The position numbers and the translations under genes were made by a program. A DNA stretch of 64,000 nt from Porphyromonas uenonis DSM 23387 = JCM 13868 (GTDB lineage: Bacteria > Bacteroidota > Bacteroidia > Bacteroidales > Porphyromonadaceae): NCBI RefSeq assembly GCF_000482365.1, contig NZ_AXVC01000018.1, forward strand, positions 62,001 to 126,000. The letters run 5' to 3'. Shown piece after piece: positions 15,440-23,362 of this stretch. How positions within the stretch are numbered: position 1 is the first letter of the stretch; every line of letters starts with the position of its first letter. The notes beneath the pieces are model-generated. The model was not told where the DNA came from. It searched no databases and was given only the letters and a program-made list of their open reading frames with translations.

Positions 15440-16804
15440 CTATTTGGGGATCTTCAAGCGTTGTCCAGGGCGAAGTTTCGGATTACGCCCTTTGAGGCCG
15501 TTGGCTCGCTTGATGGCAGAGACGGAGACCCCGTGTCGCTTGGCAATCTTGGATAGTGTATCTCCACGTCGCACTTTGTATGTTTTGTGACCAGCCCGCG
15601 TGGCCTTGCTCTTTCGCGTGGGGGTCGGCGCTTTCTTGATCTCTTGTTGTGCTTCGGCTATCTGCTTGGAGAGCTCCTCCTTGTGATCGCGACGAAGATA
15701 GATGAGCGCATCGTCCAGTCGTGTGATGCCCTTCAGTGGTAGTCGTATGGTGTAAGGTGTCGATCCAGCGGCGGGGATGACACCTCTCTTGTATTGCGGG
15801 TTGAGCGTGCGGATCTGTTCGGTGGGTATGCCTGTGCTTTGCGAGATCTGGGCAAAGGTGAGCGGTATCTGCACGGCTAGCGTGTCAGTCGCCAGTGGCA
15901 TCGACTGCGCTTGAGGACAGATGTTGTGTTCGTTGTGATAGTAGCAAGCGTAGTAGGCTCCGATAAAGAGGGGAATGTAGTTGCGCGTCTCACGAGGCAG
16001 ATAAGGATAGACATCCCAGAAGGTGGTCTTTCCACCAGAGCGTCGGATCGCTTTGGTGACATTGCCCGGGCCGCAGTTGTAGGCAGCGATAGCTAGAAGC
16101 CAATTGTCAAAGAGCCCGTAGAGTTGCTTGAGATATAGTGCAGCTGCTTCACTACTCTTGTACACGTCAAAGCGCTCGTCGACAAGGCTATTGACCGTCA
16201 AGCCCAAGCTACGTCCCGTGGGAAGCATAAGTTGCCAAAGTCCAGAGGCCCCGGCAGGTGAAACGGCAAAGGGGTTGAGCGCAGACTCAACGACGGTAAG
16301 GTAAACGAGCTCGACGGGTAGCCTATGACGGTCGAAGATCTCCTCCATAATGGGAAAGTAGTAGTCCCCGAGTGCGAGGATGACACGTATCAGTCGAGGA
16401 CGATCCGTGATGTAAGTTGCAATGCCCTCCTTGACCATAGCGTTGTAGGGAATCGGTATGACGGTGGGCAGTGCTTTCAGTCGGGAGATCAGGACGGAGT
16501 CGCTTAGAGAGCGAATGTTCTCAGCCTTGTAAGAGCCACACGGCACCTCAAAGCGTTGCTGTGTGGCATAGCCCGTACGCCAGGTCTCCATGAGCAGACC
16601 GAGGTCAGTGTCTAGACTCTTCGGCAGGCTCTCTTGTAGCTCCTTGCGAGCCGTGATAGCATCCAGCTCGACAGCTCCCTCCGTATCTACACTGTCTAGA
16701 GATTCATACCAAGGAGTTGCGGCTAGGAGTGTCGGCAAGCAACAGAAGAGTATTATATAGGTCGTGATTCTGACACAAGTGTGTCTTAGATAGGGAATCT
16801 TCAT
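15440..16804 (-). CDS. mltD: Membrane-bound lytic murein transglycosylase D (SLT + LysM)
   Basis: Peptidoglycan lytic transglycosylase of 454 residues. I chose the ATG at 16804 (MKIPYLRHTCVR) because it yields a clean signal segment and does not overlap the upstream gene; the frame is open to 16837. The SLT domain has VESALNPFAVSPAGASGLWQ with the catalytic Glu in ESALNP, and AIAAYNCGPGNV, as in MltD. A C-terminal LysM domain (YKVRRGDTLSKIAKRHGVS to the end) binds glycan; a weaker LysM-like segment lies between. It closes the parA-parB-DUF5683-mltD cluster that is common in Bacteroidota. Confidence 0.92.
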   Translation of the reverse strand: MKIPYLRHTCVRITTYIILFCCLPTLLAATPWYESLDSVDTEGAVELDAITARKELQESLPKSLDTDLGLLMETWRTGYATQQRFEVPCGSYKAENIRSLSDSVLISRLKALPTVIPIPYNAMVKEGIATYITDRPRLIRVILALGDYYFPIMEEIFDRHRLPVELVYLTVVESALNPFAVSPAGASGLWQLMLPTGRSLGLTVNSLVDERFDVYKSSEAAALYLKQLYGLFDNWLLAIAAYNCGPGNVTKAIRRSGGKTTFWDVYPYLPRETRNYIPLFIGAYYACYYHNEHNICPQAQSMPLATDTLAVQIPLTFAQISQSTGIPTEQIRTLNPQYKRGVIPAAGSTPYTIRLPLKGITRLDDALIYLRRDHKEELSKQIAEAQQEIKKAPTPTRKSKATRAGHKTYKVRRGDTLSKIAKRHGVSVSAIKRANGLKGRNPKLRPGQRLKIPK

Positions 16805-16817
16805 AAAGAGTTCTTGT

Positions 16818-17645
16818 CTAAAAGCGAACCGAGGCACCGACCGTCACGCTTTGAGGTCGAGGCCCTGAAGGCTTGTCACGTAGCCCCTCGCCCATATCTA
16901 TCGTGAGCTGTGGGGATACATTAAAGTAGTATAGCTCCGCATCAACATACGCATCTAGCGCCGAGAGAAGATAGAGCGCTACCGTGATGACGATGCTCAG
17001 GTCTCTACTCTCCTTGTACTGCTTAGAGCCGCGCTCCAGACGCGAGCGCAGATTGCCGTCAGAAACATACTTGCTAGGATCAGCCCCAGACGGGATAAAA
17101 GCTTGCCAAGAGGTGTGGTCGAGTGGGTTCTCGCTCAGTAGATCAGCGTAGGCGGTGTGGTACTCGTTGTAGAGTCGCTGATTCCACGTGACCGCATAGA
17201 GCCCCGCCGTCATGGCCGAGAGGACAATCGGTATCTTCCAGTAGCGCTGATTGTAGAGCTGACCACCCCCTGGTACGATGGAGCAGATGAGCGCCACACT
17301 AGAGTTGGGGTAGCGGGTGAACCACCTAGTCATCTTCTTGATAAAAGGCACTCCTTCAGGGCGCTTGTCCCCCTTCATTGCTGTCGTACTTTGCAAAGCT
17401 TTGCTCTCAGCCTTGCCCTTCTCGGCCAAGTCTGGAGCAGCCGTCGGTGGGGTAGTGACGAGTTTGCTCGGTTCTTTCGTACCCAGCGTGTCGGGCAGGG
17501 AGGTACCCAGCGTGTCGGCCACCAGCGTAGTCGTGTCTTGTGGCACTACGGGTGTGGTCGCATGGAGAGCCATCCCGCTGTAGCAAGCTATAGCGCAGCT
17601 CATCACGAAGATGAGTAGTGAGCGGGTCAGGGCGGTGCGGGACAT
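16818..17645 (-). CDS. DUF5683 domain protein
   Basis: Protein of 275 residues with an N-terminal signal or membrane helix, a low-complexity Thr/Ala-rich region (about 35-100), and a C-terminal part with PGGGQLYNQRYWKIPIV and two or three hydrophobic helices, which is characteristic of DUF5683. It is found next to parAB and mltD in many Bacteroidota, where its role is unknown; a link to cell envelope or division is only a guess from neighbours. It starts 15 bp downstream of parB and ends 13 bp before the mltD start. Confidence 0.82.
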   Translation of the reverse strand: MSRTALTRSLLIFVMSCAIACYSGMALHATTPVVPQDTTTLVADTLGTSLPDTLGTKEPSKLVTTPPTAAPDLAEKGKAESKALQSTTAMKGDKRPEGVPFIKKMTRWFTRYPNSSVALICSIVPGGGQLYNQRYWKIPIVLSAMTAGLYAVTWNQRLYNEYHTAYADLLSENPLDHTSWQAFIPSGADPSKYVSDGNLRSRLERGSKQYKESRDLSIVITVALYLLSALDAYVDAELYYFNVSPQLTIDMGEGLRDKPSGPRPQSVTVGASVRF

Positions 17646-17660
17646 CTCTTAGGTAGTTGA

Positions 17661-18557
17661 CTAGTGGTTAGCTCCACCCTCTAGGATTGAGCAGATCTCT
17701 ATGAGCTGCTCCTCAGAGCTAAAGGGGATCGTGATGCTCCCCTTGCCACTCTCCTTACAACGCAGAGAGACCTTCGTCCCGAAGAAGCTACTCAGCTGCT
17801 TAGCTAGAGGAGCGTAGTCATTGCCACTGGAAGCGAGCTTGGAGAGCGTCTGTCTCTTCTTGCTCGCTTTTGTAGTCTCTTCGGTCGGCTCTCGCATCTC
17901 ATTGGCCAAAGCCTCGACCTGTCGCACGCTCAGATGCTCTGAGAGGGTGGTCTGGTAAAGCTTCAGCTGCTGTGCTGGATCGGTCAAGCTCAGTATGGCA
18001 CGAGCGTGACCCATGTCGATCTTCTTCTCCGTCAGTCCCAGCTGCACCTCTGCGGGCAGACGGAGGAGACGTAGGTAGTTACTAATAGAGGAGCGGGTCT
18101 TGCCCACCTTCTTGGCGAGCTCCTCTTGTGTCCCCTCGGAGTGCTCTAGGAGACGCTTGTAGGTGAGCGCTATCTCGATAGCGTTGAGGTCTTCGCGCTG
18201 TATGTTTTCGATCAGTGCCATCTCGACCACCTGCTCATCGTTTGCCTTGACGATATATGCCGGTATGGAGGTTAGCTTGGCCAGTTTAGAGGCTCTCCAG
18301 CGACGCTCACCCGATATGATGAGGTGCCGTCCGTCGGTCAGCTCCCGCACCGTGATAGGCTGCACAATGCCGAGGGCACGTATGGAGGCGGCCAGCTCCT
18401 CGAGACTCTCTGGGTCAAAGTGTCTGCGAGGTTGGTCTGGATTAGGCTCGATCTTGTCGATGGCTATCTCGCTAATGCTAGAGGAGTTGCTCACATCGCC
18501 GAGCAAGGCGTCTAGTCCTCTGCCGATTACTTTGTTCTCTTTCTTCTTGTTTGTCAT
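17661..18557 (-). CDS. parB: Chromosome partitioning protein ParB
   Basis: Centromere-binding CTPase-fold protein of 298 residues. The N-terminal ParB domain has the DQPRRHFDPESLEELAASI stretch, GERRWRASKLA (nucleotide-binding, near 80-91) and ENIQREDLNAIE; a helix-turn-helix follows (EELAKKVGKTRSSISNYLRLLRL over two helices, about 140-165), and the C-terminus forms the dimerisation domain. It should load at parS sites and organise the origin region with ParA, which lies 24 bp upstream in the same operon. I did not find a canonical parS palindrome in the window. Confidence 0.95.
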   Translation of the reverse strand: MTNKKKENKVIGRGLDALLGDVSNSSSISEIAIDKIEPNPDQPRRHFDPESLEELAASIRALGIVQPITVRELTDGRHLIISGERRWRASKLAKLTSIPAYIVKANDEQVVEMALIENIQREDLNAIEIALTYKRLLEHSEGTQEELAKKVGKTRSSISNYLRLLRLPAEVQLGLTEKKIDMGHARAILSLTDPAQQLKLYQTTLSEHLSVRQVEALANEMREPTEETTKASKKRQTLSKLASSGNDYAPLAKQLSSFFGTKVSLRCKESGKGSITIPFSSEEQLIEICSILEGGANH

Positions 18558-18581
18558 GATGATCGTAGGGGTAGGGTGTAG

Positions 18582-19361
18582 TTATAGCGCAGCGCGCTGA
18601 GCCGTGCGACGAATCAGTTCCTCGGCCAGCTGGAGGTGGTTGATCGCTCCCTTGCTGTCCGCATCATAGAGGAGAGCAGGCAAACCGTGACTAGGCGCCT
18701 CGCTCAACTTAACATTGCGCTGTATGACCGTGTCGAAGACGAGCTGCCCGAAGTGCCCCTTGACCTCATCGTACACCTGATTAGCCAGTCGCAGACGGCT
18801 GTCGTACATAGTGAGGAGAAAGCCCTCGATCTCCAGCGCCGGGTTGAGGCGGCTCTTGATGATACGTATCGTGTTGAGGAGCTTAGAGATTCCCTCCAGT
18901 GCAAAGTACTCGCACTGCACGGGAATGATCACCGCATGGCTAGCGACCAAAGCATTGACCGTGATGATGCCGAGCGAGGGTGAGCAGTCGATGAGGATGT
19001 AGTCATACTGATCTACGACAGGGCGGAGCATCTCTCTCATGACGGTCTCCCGATCCTTGAGCTGGAGCATCTCTATCTCCGCTCCGACTAGGTCAATGTG
19101 AGAGGGGAGTATGAAGAGATTGTCCACGTGCGTGGGGCGCACCACCTTGTCGAGCGGTAGTCCACCTATGAGACACTCGTAGATAGTCTCGCTGAGGGTC
19201 GTGGAGTTGATTCCCAGTCCCGACGAAGCGTTTGCCTGCGGGTCAGCATCGACTACGAGCACCTTCTTGTCGAGTACAGCCAGGGAGGCTGCGAGGTTGA
19301 TCGTAGTGGTCGTTTTGCCGACTCCACCCTTCTGATTAGCAAGAGAGATGATTCTACCCAT
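18582..19361 (-). CDS. parA: Chromosome partitioning ATPase ParA (Soj)
   Basis: Deviant Walker ATPase of 259 residues that moves ParB-bound origins. KGGVGKTTT is at 10-18 with the signature first lysine, VDADPQANAS follows near 40, and the DYILIDCSPS box is around 120-129. Length and lack of an N-terminal DNA-binding extension match chromosomal Soj-type ParA. Upstream lie a candidate -7 box (19389-19396), a perfect 12-bp palindrome (19439-19450) and then about 380 bp of repeats. Confidence 0.96.
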   Translation of the reverse strand: MGRIISLANQKGGVGKTTTTINLAASLAVLDKKVLVVDADPQANASSGLGINSTTLSETIYECLIGGLPLDKVVRPTHVDNLFILPSHIDLVGAEIEMLQLKDRETVMREMLRPVVDQYDYILIDCSPSLGIITVNALVASHAVIIPVQCEYFALEGISKLLNTIRIIKSRLNPALEIEGFLLTMYDSRLRLANQVYDEVKGHFGQLVFDTVIQRNVKLSEAPSHGLPALLYDADSKGAINHLQLAEELIRRTAQRAAL

Positions 19362-19388
19362 GATACATATCGGTCATAAATAACGCGT

Positions 19389-19396
19389 CAAAGCTA
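19389..19396 (-). promoter_or_regulatory. Candidate -7 box for parAB operon
   Basis: Minus strand TAGCTTTG, an exact TAnnTTTG match, 28 bp upstream of the parA start. Confidence 0.45.
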
Positions 19397-19438
19397 CAGA
19401 ATAATCTAGACATAGACGCTTAACTGTTGATAACTTGA

Positions 19439-19450
19439 ATCTCGCGAGAT
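19439..19450. promoter_or_regulatory. Perfect 12-bp palindrome upstream of parA
   Basis: ATCTCGCGAGAT, a perfect dyad about 42 bp upstream of the candidate parA -7 box. It could be an operator or ParB-related site, but it does not resemble the canonical parS TGTTTCACGTGAAACA, so no function is claimed. Confidence 0.35.
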
Positions 19451-19490
19451 CGCGGCAAAGCAAGACGCAAAGCGGTTTGTAGAGCGTAAA

Positions 19491-19695
19491 GACGTGTAAC
19501 GATAAAGTAGGGACGCACGGAAGTGTCTAGCGGGAGGGCGTCCGTTGTGTCAAGGGTTACAGCATCCGTGGTTTTAACGGAGACGGACGCTCGACCGAGC
19601 GTCCCTACAACCGTTACTCGTCTCGCAGTACTACAACGGACGCCCTCCGACTAGACACTCCCGTGCGTCCCTACAAAGGGCTACTCGTATTGCGC
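19491..19695 (+). repeat. Foldback repeat element R1 (extended copy)
   Basis: Bases 19491-19622 are a direct copy of the element at 20573-20705: both begin GACGTGTAACGATAA and contain GTAGGGACGC, GCGTCCGTTGTGTCAA, TTTTAACGG and GAGCGTCCCTAC or a variant. R1 carries a further segment to about 19695, so that 19507-19548 and 19633-19674 form an inverted repeat of 42 bp with 39 matches. No reading frame of note is present. Confidence 0.8.
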
Positions 19696-19712
19696 TGTTT
19701 GTGTGGTGGATA

Positions 19713-19820
19713 CGAGTTCCAAAAACTGTTCCCCTTTTGGAACTAAAAAGTTCCAAGGGAGGAACTCTTTAGTTCCAAGGGAGGAACTTTTTAGTTCCAG
19801 CGGAGGAACTTTTTGGAAAG
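19713..19820. repeat. Array of 22-bp dyad units (locus 3)
   Basis: Three units of exactly 22 bp at 19749-19770, 19771-19792 and 19793-19814. Each has an 18-bp dyad, AGTTCC-N6-GGAACT, and a T-rich 4-bp spacer. A degenerate fourth dyad (GAGTTCC...GGAACT) precedes them. The same array, in the same orientation and with the same lead-in TACGAGTTCCAAAAA, occurs at 60773-60869. Confidence 0.85.
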
Positions 19821-19872
19821 TTGATCGGTGACTCCTCCGCCACTGGGGGAGCGATCAGAAAGCCCTACAAGC

Positions 19873-19910
19873 CAGTAGCCCCACTCGGTGCGAACCAAGC
19901 GGGGCTACTG
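19873..19910 (-). terminator. Hairpin downstream of hsp20
   Basis: CAGTAGCCCC (19873-19882) pairs perfectly with GGGGCTACTG (19901-19910), and most of the interior pairs as well, leaving a GCGA-type loop. On the minus strand only a weak T-rich stretch follows (GGCTTTCT further on), so termination strength is uncertain. Confidence 0.55.
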
Positions 19911-19971
19911 GGTGTGTTAGACTTTTATGGTGAGACTAGAGCGGAGGCTCTGGTCTAGCGGTGTGGCGCTA

Positions 19972-20403
19972 TTACTCGATAGCGATGGTGCGACGAGCCT
20001 TCTGCTGCTCCTCTTCGCTGATCTTGGGGATCGAGAGGGTGAGGACGCCGTCGGCCATGCGAGCCTGGATGCGCTCCTCGTCGACATTGTCTGGCAGGAT
20101 GAGGGTCTGCTCGAACTTGCTGTAGGAGAACTCGCGACGTAGGTAGCGACTCTGCTCGTTGTCGTGCTGCTCCTCCTCGTTGTGGCGCTCCATCGTGATG
20201 ACCAGGTCGTGCTCCTCGTTGATCTCGATATTGAAGTCTTCGCGCTTCATGCCTGGAGCTGCGATCTCTACGCGAAACTCCTCGGGAGTCTCTAGTACGT
20301 TGATAGCAGGTGCGGTAGCATTGGGTCTTACCATCCAGTTGCTGTCAAAGAGGTCGCTCCATAGTGCGGGCCTCCAGTTGTTGTCTCTTCTTGATAGTGT
20401 CAT
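19972..20403 (-). CDS. Hsp20 family small heat-shock protein
   Basis: ATP-independent holdase chaperone of 143 residues that keeps unfolding proteins soluble. The alpha-crystallin domain spans about 35-135 and includes FRVEIAAPGMKREDFNIEI, the YLRREFSYSKFEQTLILPDNV strand region and the G-V-L motif DGVLTLSIPK. The C-terminal IxI motif is weak (RRTIAIE). Length is normal. The gene is isolated, bracketed by direct copies of one foldback element (R1 at 19491 and R2 at 20573). No CIRCE-type inverted repeat is visible upstream. Confidence 0.93.
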   Translation of the reverse strand: MTLSRRDNNWRPALWSDLFDSNWMVRPNATAPAINVLETPEEFRVEIAAPGMKREDFNIEINEEHDLVITMERHNEEEQHDNEQSRYLRREFSYSKFEQTLILPDNVDEERIQARMADGVLTLSIPKISEEEQQKARRTIAIE

Positions 20404-20572
20404 AGTAGTATTGATTTTAATAGGTGTTTGTGTACTTACTCTGTGCAGGGCCTCCGATCTCTCAGGGTGACCTGCACTAACTATCTAGCAAAGGGTAAGC
20501 CAACGGCTGAAAGTGCGACAATCTGTCACAAGAGGCGACTGGCGAAGCTACTCAAGTTGCACTCAACATGCT

Positions 20573-20705
20573 GACGTGTAACGATAACGTAGGGACGCTC
20601 GGTCGAGCGTCCGTTGTGTCAAAGGTTACAGCGTTGTGTTTTAACGGGGACGGACGCACGACCGTGCGTCCCTACAAAGGGTTACACGTATTGTCGTTAC
20701 ACGTC
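20573..20705 (+). repeat. Foldback repeat element R2 (133 bp, 12-bp terminal inverted repeats)
   Basis: Perfect terminal inverted repeats GACGTGTAACGA (20573-20584) and TCGTTACACGTC (20694-20705) enclose two GC-rich palindromes (ACGCTCGGTCGAGCGT and ACGCACGACCGTGCGT). R1 downstream of hsp20 is a direct copy. No target-site duplication is evident. Apart from the hsp20 promoter region and this element I see nothing else in the 317-bp gap. Confidence 0.8.
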
Positions 20706-20720
20706 TCGCTGTGACGGGGA

Positions 20721-21467
20721 CTACTCAGAGCGCTTAGCTCCGCGGGCTAGCTGGTAGAAGACCTCGTCCATCGAGTCACAGTCAAATTGTCGCTTTAAGG
20801 CTCGTGGGGTGTCTAGCGCTTTGATTTGTCCGTCCACCATGATGGAGATGCGGTCGCAGTACTCCGACTCGTCCATATAGTGTGTGGTGACGAAGACGGT
20901 GATGCCCTCAGCGGCAGCGTTGTAGATCAGCTCCCAGAAGCGTCGCCGTGCCACAGGGTCTACACCTCCCGTAGGCTCATCGAGGAAGACTATCTTGGGG
21001 CGGTGAAAGATGGCAACGGAGAAGGCCAACTTCTGCTTCCACCCGAGGGGAAGGCTGCCCACGCGAAGCTTGCGCTGATCGTAAAAGTTGAGCTCCTCGA
21101 GGAGTCGCTCCATACGGCTCTGTATGATGCGTCGCGAGAGACCGTAGATGCGTCCGTAGAGGAAGATATTCTCCTCGACAGATAGGTAGTCGTAGAGTGA
21201 GAACTTCTGGCTCATATAGCCGATGTTGCGCTTGATCAGCTCGGTCTCTTTGCGCACATCATAGCCTGCCACCTCGGCATAGCCTGAGGTGGGCTTGAGG
21301 AGTCCCGTGAGCATACGTATGGCGGTGCTTTTGCCAGCACCATTGGCTCCGAGGAAGCCGAAGATTTCGCCAGGCAAGACATCGAAGGTGATCTCATCGA
21401 CAGCGGTGAAGTCGCCGAAGCGCTTGGTGAGCTTATTGGCCAATATACTATACTCGGTGGAGGGCAT
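20721..21467 (-). CDS. ABC transporter ATP-binding protein (drug/export type), degenerate signature motif
   Basis: ATPase subunit of 248 residues of the CcmA/DrrA-like group. Walker A GANGAGKS is at 40-47 and Walker B VFLDEPTGGVD around 158-168, but the LSGGQ signature is replaced by LPLGWKQK, an unusual but known variation in one half of YhiH/RbbA-type tandem exporters. It follows a second ATPase gene by 3 bp and an HlyD adaptor before that, so the three form an operon. The ABC-2 membrane subunits expected next are absent: downstream lie a repeat element and hsp20. Confidence 0.9.
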   Translation of the reverse strand: MPSTEYSILANKLTKRFGDFTAVDEITFDVLPGEIFGFLGANGAGKSTAIRMLTGLLKPTSGYAEVAGYDVRKETELIKRNIGYMSQKFSLYDYLSVEENIFLYGRIYGLSRRIIQSRMERLLEELNFYDQRKLRVGSLPLGWKQKLAFSVAIFHRPKIVFLDEPTGGVDPVARRRFWELIYNAAAEGITVFVTTHYMDESEYCDRISIMVDGQIKALDTPRALKRQFDCDSMDEVFYQLARGAKRSE

Positions 21468-21470
21468 GGG

Positions 21471-22406
21471 CTAGGACTCTTGGGAGATGATGAGGAAGTA
21501 GTCCTCGATGGAAGGGGGGATCTTGCGAATGTCTAGCCCCCGCACGCCCTGCTCTAGGAGTCGTGTGTGGATCTCCTCGGGGGTGATCACCTGCTCGTCG
21601 AAGGTGAAGTGGTGCGCCTCTCCAAAGGCAAAGCTGCTGAGCACGCCCTGGAGGCTGCGCAACTTGAGGAGTAGGTCGCCCATATCCTCTGCGGTGGCGG
21701 ACCACAGGGCTCGATCCATCTGTGAAACGAGCCCGTCGGGGGTGTCTATGGAGAGGATCTGCCCATCTTTCATCAGGGCAACTTGGTCGCATAGCACTGC
21801 CTCGTCCATGTAGGGTGTGCTGACGATCATTGTGATCTCGCCCTGCTCGCGTAGCTTGGAGAGCATCTGCCAGAACTCTCGGCGCGAGACGGGGTCGACG
21901 CCTGTGGTCGGTTCGTCGAGGAGGAGGAGACGGGGCTTGTGTATGAGTGCGCAGGAGAGCGCTAGCTTTTGCTTCATACCACCTGAGAGCTTGCCAGCGG
22001 GGCGCTTTTCGAAGGGGAGGAGCATCTTGTAGATGTCCTCGATGAGGTGGTAATTCTCCTCGACGGTCGTCTTGTAGACGGTGGCGAAGAACTCAAGATT
22101 CTCCCGCACGGTGAGGTCTTGGTAGAGGGAGAAGCGACCGGGCATATAGCCGATCTGATGGCGCAGCGGACGGTAGTCGCGCTTGACATCGTGACCTAGG
22201 ACGGTGACTGCGCCAGCGTTGGGATTGAGGAGCGTGGCGATGATGCGTATGAGGGTTGTCTTGCCGGCTCCGTCAGGGCCGATGAGTCCGAGCAGCTCGC
22301 CCTCACGGACGCTGAGGTCGATGCCCTGGAGCGCAACGGTCTTGCCAAAGCTCTTGCATACGCCCTGGCAAGATACTGCTGGTCGGGTCGCCTCCTCTAC
22401 AGACAT
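21471..22406 (-). CDS. ABC transporter ATP-binding protein (drug/export type)
   Basis: ATPase subunit of 311 residues with Walker A GPDGAGKT at about 41-48, an intact signature LSGGMKQKLAL, and Walker B LLLLDEPTTGVD. About 75 residues extend past the nucleotide-binding domain, as in DrrA-like proteins. In E. coli YhiI-RbbA-YhhJ systems two such ATPases are fused; here they are separate genes, with the adaptor 4 bp upstream and the second ATPase 3 bp downstream. Substrate unknown. Confidence 0.92.
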   Translation of the reverse strand: MSVEEATRPAVSCQGVCKSFGKTVALQGIDLSVREGELLGLIGPDGAGKTTLIRIIATLLNPNAGAVTVLGHDVKRDYRPLRHQIGYMPGRFSLYQDLTVRENLEFFATVYKTTVEENYHLIEDIYKMLLPFEKRPAGKLSGGMKQKLALSCALIHKPRLLLLDEPTTGVDPVSRREFWQMLSKLREQGEITMIVSTPYMDEAVLCDQVALMKDGQILSIDTPDGLVSQMDRALWSATAEDMGDLLLKLRSLQGVLSSFAFGEAHHFTFDEQVITPEEIHTRLLEQGVRGLDIRKIPPSIEDYFLIISQES

Positions 22407-22410
22407 AGGT

Positions 22411-23325
22411 CTACTGGTCTAGCTCTACACGTCCATACTGTCCGATGCGTAGCCTGCCGTCGTTGGGGACGCGCACCTTGATCGCATAGATGAGCGAGGC
22501 GCGGGCGTCTGGCGTCTGGATGTTCTTGGGGGTAAACTCAGCGCGGTCGGAGATCCATACCACTTCGCCTGTGTAGGCTTGTGGCTCCTCCTCGCCCATG
22601 TCGCTAAAGACGGAGATAGCTTGCCCGAGGGTCACATACTCTAGCTGCTCCGCTGTGAGGTAAGCACGCAGATACATCTGCTTGAGATTGGCTAGGCGAA
22701 AGAGTGGCATGCCTTGCCCTGCCAGCTCGCCCTGATGAAGGTAAACGGTGAGCACCGTCCCCGAGATAGGCGCCTTGATGAAGCTCCGAGAGATCATTTG
22801 GTCGACCTGACTCTCTTGTACAGAGAGCGCATTGCCGCTCCCTGTGGCGGAGCGGTTTTGCTGTCCGATGGTAGCTCGTGCGGCAGCTATTTGCCCCTGG
22901 ACAGCGGAGATCTTGGCATCGATCTCGTCTAGCGTGCGCTGAGCCATGATGCCACGAGCCACGAGTGGAGCATAGCGGTCACGCTCTTTGTGGAGCGCTT
23001 CGAGCTGAGCCTCTAGAGGCGCTACCTGTGTCGCTGCATTGGTATGTCCCGCCGCATTGACTGTCGCCTGCTGCGTGTCGACGAGGTCTTTTTGTAGCGC
23101 CAGGAAGGTGGTATCAATCAAGCCTACGACCTGTCCCTCCTCTAGCTGGTCTCCCTCAGAGACATCTAGACGAAGCAACTCGCCAGAGGTGGTCGCTGAG
23201 ACGACGATTTCGTCTGCCTCAAAGATACCTTGGGCGGAACAATCACTGCTGTGGTCTTTGCACCCCCACGAGAGGAGGAGGGTGAGGAGGAAGAGGTAAC
23301 CTATATATCGCTTAGCTTGTGTCAT
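22411..23325 (-). CDS. HlyD-family periplasmic adaptor (membrane fusion) lipoprotein
   Basis: Adaptor of 304 residues linking an inner-membrane exporter to the outer membrane. I chose the ATG at 23325 because it gives MTQAKRYIGYLFLLTLLLSWGC, a lipoprotein-type signal; the frame is open to 23418, which would overlap the mlaF end and add a poor N-terminus. The sequence has a biotinyl-lipoyl half (GELLRLDVSEGDQLEEGQVV), a coiled-coil hairpin of about 100 residues, and the returning half (SFIKAPISGTVLTVYLHQGE), then a beta-barrel. It resembles YhiI. A promoter-like TACCTTTG at 23364-23371 (minus strand) overlaps the mlaF stop. Confidence 0.9.
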   Translation of the reverse strand: MTQAKRYIGYLFLLTLLLSWGCKDHSSDCSAQGIFEADEIVVSATTSGELLRLDVSEGDQLEEGQVVGLIDTTFLALQKDLVDTQQATVNAAGHTNAATQVAPLEAQLEALHKERDRYAPLVARGIMAQRTLDEIDAKISAVQGQIAAARATIGQQNRSATGSGNALSVQESQVDQMISRSFIKAPISGTVLTVYLHQGELAGQGMPLFRLANLKQMYLRAYLTAEQLEYVTLGQAISVFSDMGEEEPQAYTGEVVWISDRAEFTPKNIQTPDARASLIYAIKVRVPNDGRLRIGQYGRVELDQ

Positions 23326-23362
23326 CTTATTGGTCAATGAGAGAAAAAAGGGAAGGGACGTA

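Noticed and set aside
19749-19814. Possible CRISPR array
   Set aside because: Repeats are adjacent 22-bp units with 4-bp spacers, no unique spacers of normal length and no cas genes.
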